Assembly (NCBI GenBank): GCA_026706165.1
Contig: JAPOZF010000005.1
Location: forward strand, 1-6,014
Length of the DNA stretch: 6,014 nucleotides
Direction: 5' to 3'
Source: Gemmatimonadota bacterium
Lineage (GTDB): Bacteria; Latescibacterota; UBA2968; UBA8231
Both the position numbers and the translations under genes were made by a program. Below the pieces are notes generated by a model. That model searched no databases. It was given only the letters and a program-made list of their open reading frames with translations, and was not told the DNA's origin. Positions 4,604-6,014 of this stretch are shown one piece after another; position 1 is the stretch's first letter, and every line of letters begins with the position of its first letter.

Positions 4604-5473
4604 ATGTACATCAACCTGGATCCCGATTCGGTGGGAATCGACCTCCCCCTGGAGGACCTGATCCCCCTGGCGGCCCGGCACGGGTACGCGGGAATCGACC
4701 TGCCGCTGAGCCGCATCGGCGAGGGCAGGGAGGCCCTCTCCCTCGAGCAGATCGATGAGGCGATGGCCTCCGCCGGCCTGAGGTTCGGCAGCTTCGGGGC
4801 GACCTGGGACTACGCCGGAGAGCGGGCGGTCTTCGAACAGCGGATGGAGGAGCTGCGCCGGTGGCTGCCGGCCGCCCGCCGCCTCGGCTGCGACCGCGGG
4901 GTGTCGGGGGCCAGGCCCTGCAGCGACTTCCTCGAGTACGGAGCGAACTTCGAGCTGCACGTCGAACGCCTGGCGCCGATGGCGCGGCTGATGGCCGACC
5001 ACGGCATCCGCCTCGGCCTCGAGTTCATCGGCCCGAAGACGCTGAGGGACGAGATGAAATACGAGTTCGTCCACACCCTGCCGCAGATGCTCGACCTCCT
5101 GGCGGCGATCGCCCCGCCGGGAGGAAAGCAGTACGTCGGCGTGCTGCTCGACAGCTACCACTGGTACACCAGCGGCGGCACCGAGGAGGAGCTGACCCGG
5201 CTCCTCGACAACCGGAAGACCGTCCTCGTGCACATCAACGACGGCGTCGAGGGGCGCGGCCGCGATCAGCAGATGGACCTCGAGCGGCGGCTGCCATGCG
5301 CCACCGGGATCATCGACGCGGCCGCCTTCGTCCGCTGCCTCGAGAAGATCGGCTACGACGGCCCGGTGACGGTCGAGCCTTTCGACGCGGGGCTGGAGAA
5401 GCAGGAGCCGGAAGAGATCGCGAAACAGGTCATCGATTCGGCGAAGCGGATGCTCGCATCGGGGGAGTCATGA
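4604..5473 (+). CDS. Sugar phosphate isomerase/epimerase-like (xylose isomerase-like TIM barrel) protein
   Basis: This 289-residue cytoplasmic protein belongs to the xylose-isomerase-like/AP-endonuclease-2 TIM-barrel superfamily, which includes IolE, IolI and hydroxypyruvate isomerases. It likely isomerises, epimerises or dehydrates a sugar or inositol derivative using a divalent metal. Barrel strands with the metal-ligand pattern are visible: Glu140 in L-G-L-E-F-I-G, Asp183 and His186 in L-L-D-S-Y-H-W-Y, His210 in V-L-V-H-I-N-D, and Glu258 in V-T-V-E-P-F. The early repeat of G-I-D-L-P-L (about residues 10 and 27) is typical of barrel strand starts. Length is normal for the family (about 270-300). 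Its stop overlaps the next gene's ATG (ATGA, 5470-5473), so both are translationally coupled. Superfamily is secure; substrate cannot be read. Confidence 0.9.
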   Translation: MYINLDPDSVGIDLPLEDLIPLAARHGYAGIDLPLSRIGEGREALSLEQIDEAMASAGLRFGSFGATWDYAGERAVFEQRMEELRRWLPAARRLGCDRGVSGARPCSDFLEYGANFELHVERLAPMARLMADHGIRLGLEFIGPKTLRDEMKYEFVHTLPQMLDLLAAIAPPGGKQYVGVLLDSYHWYTSGGTEEELTRLLDNRKTVLVHINDGVEGRGRDQQMDLERRLPCATGIIDAAAFVRCLEKIGYDGPVTVEPFDAGLEKQEPEEIAKQVIDSAKRMLASGES

Positions 5474-6014
5474 TAAAGGCCGACAGGGACGAGTTCCTCG
5501 AGCAGGGGTTCGTCATCCTGCGCGAGGTGATCCCGCCGGGGGATCTCGAAAGAATGAGGCGGTGCCATGAAATCCTGGTCGAGCGCCAGCGGGAGGTCTG
5601 GGCCCGTCAGGCCGGCCCCGACGATCCCCCCGGGGGCGTCTGGGAGACCTCCAACCAGCCCCGGCTGCACATCAACGGCATGGGGGCGGAGCACGACCGG
5701 GAGACGGCACCGGCCATCGAGCTGTGGCTGCACGAGAACACCCAGGGGGTGAGCAGCCGCCTGCTGGCCGAGGAGGACGCCCCCAACACCGAGATGATGA
5801 TGATGTGCAACCCGGTCTCCGACCGCGGGCCGGCTTCCTGGCACCGCGACTTCTACCCGCCGCTGAACGCGCCGCTGATGGCCTATGCCGACGACATCCT
5901 CGAGAACGGACCGCGCTACGTGCAGTGGAACATTCCCCTCTACGACGACGACGTGCTGTGGGTGGTCCCGGGCAGCCACGTGCGCCCCAACACCGGGGAG
6001 GAGAACGCGGCGAT
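5470..6014 (+). CDS. Phytanoyl-CoA dioxygenase (PhyH) family protein, 3' end beyond window
   Basis: The first 181 codons of a non-heme iron, 2-oxoglutarate-dependent oxygenase of the PhyH family are present, and the gene is open at the window edge. The start M-I-K-A-D-R-D-E-F-L-E-Q-G-F-V-I-L-R is the classic family N-terminus. The iron ligands His125 and Asp127 appear in S-W-H-R-D-F-Y, and V-V-P-G-S-H at 165-170 is the conserved post-core motif. The distal iron His and the 2-oxoglutarate Arg should lie past position 6014. A four-Met run (114-117, from four ATG codons) precedes the core. There is no signal peptide, so it should be cytoplasmic. It is coupled by ATGA to the isomerase gene, with GGGGGAG just before the start, which suggests both act on the same small metabolite. 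The substrate is unknown, and the family in such genomes is very diverse. Confidence 0.92.
   Translation, partial: MIKADRDEFLEQGFVILREVIPPGDLERMRRCHEILVERQREVWARQAGPDDPPGGVWETSNQPRLHINGMGAEHDRETAPAIELWLHENTQGVSSRLLAEEDAPNTEMMMMCNPVSDRGPASWHRDFYPPLNAPLMAYADDILENGPRYVQWNIPLYDDDVLWVVPGSHVRPNTGEENAA

Noticed and set aside
4508..5233. Minus-strand 241-codon frame opposite the isomerase gene
   Set aside because: It is an antisense shadow. The plus-strand product has all metal-ligand motifs, and this one has none.
5794..5805. Four-copy ATG trinucleotide repeat as a microsatellite
   Set aside because: It encodes a Met run in a hydrophobic strand position of the PhyH fold and is too short to be meaningful.
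5353..5979. Minus-strand 208-codon frame opposite the PhyH gene
   Set aside because: It is an antisense shadow. The PhyH family motifs W-H-R-D and P-G-S-H are on the plus strand.
5977..5979. His170 of P-G-S-H as the distal iron ligand of the PhyH protein
   Set aside because: In characterised PhyH the P-G-[ST]-H motif precedes the distal His by many residues, so the real ligand should lie beyond the window.
1..6014. CRISPR array, tRNA, rRNA or insertion-sequence transposase
   Set aside because: No regularly spaced repeats, no cloverleaf or rRNA-like segments and no transposase or integrase motif were seen on either strand.

Overview
The window reads as a GC-rich chromosomal segment from a Gram-negative-type bacterium, probably uncultured. 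It has periplasmic quinoprotein and c-type cytochrome genes with signal peptides, plus a sugar isomerase-like / phytanoyl-CoA dioxygenase-like gene pair of the kind common in Acidobacteriota, Gemmatimonadota, Latescibacterota, Poribacteria and similar groups. No rRNA, tRNA or marker gene is present, so the phylum cannot be fixed. Sampled 60-base rows are about 67-70% GC in the plus-strand genes but about 47% GC in the middle of the minus-strand block.

Layout. (1) Positions 87-2810, plus strand: a PQQ-dependent dehydrogenase without its own heme domain, followed after 42 bases by a secreted diheme cytochrome c that is its likely electron acceptor. (2) Positions 2811-2985: a short gap with a candidate hairpin and a 35-codon ORF that may be a gene remnant. 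(3) Positions 2986-4193, minus strand: three tightly spaced genes. In order of transcription these are a uracil-DNA-glycosylase-like protein of unknown function, a DUF4258 (toxin-like) protein starting at TTG, and a 71-residue partner that overlaps it by ATGA (candidate antitoxin). The block has lower GC and opposite orientation to its surroundings and looks like an inserted accessory cassette. (4) Positions 4194-4603: a gap with a short GC-rich plus-strand reading-frame tail and a perfect 17-base palindrome. (5) Positions 4604-6014, plus strand: a xylose-isomerase-like TIM-barrel protein translationally coupled (ATGA overlap) to a phytanoyl-CoA dioxygenase-family gene that runs off the end of the window.

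How the genes work together. The first pair should oxidise an alcohol, aldehyde or polyol in the periplasm and pass electrons through the diheme cytochrome to the respiratory chain. The last pair is cytoplasmic and probably belongs to a sugar or polyol catabolic locus; its substrate cannot be read from sequence. The most interesting points are the dehydrogenase active site (an Asp-x-Asp pair as in lanthanide enzymes, loss of the usual adjacent-cysteine pair, and Glu-to-Asp and Arg-to-Lys changes), an unusual CX4CH heme site in the cytochrome, and the low-GC three-gene cassette.
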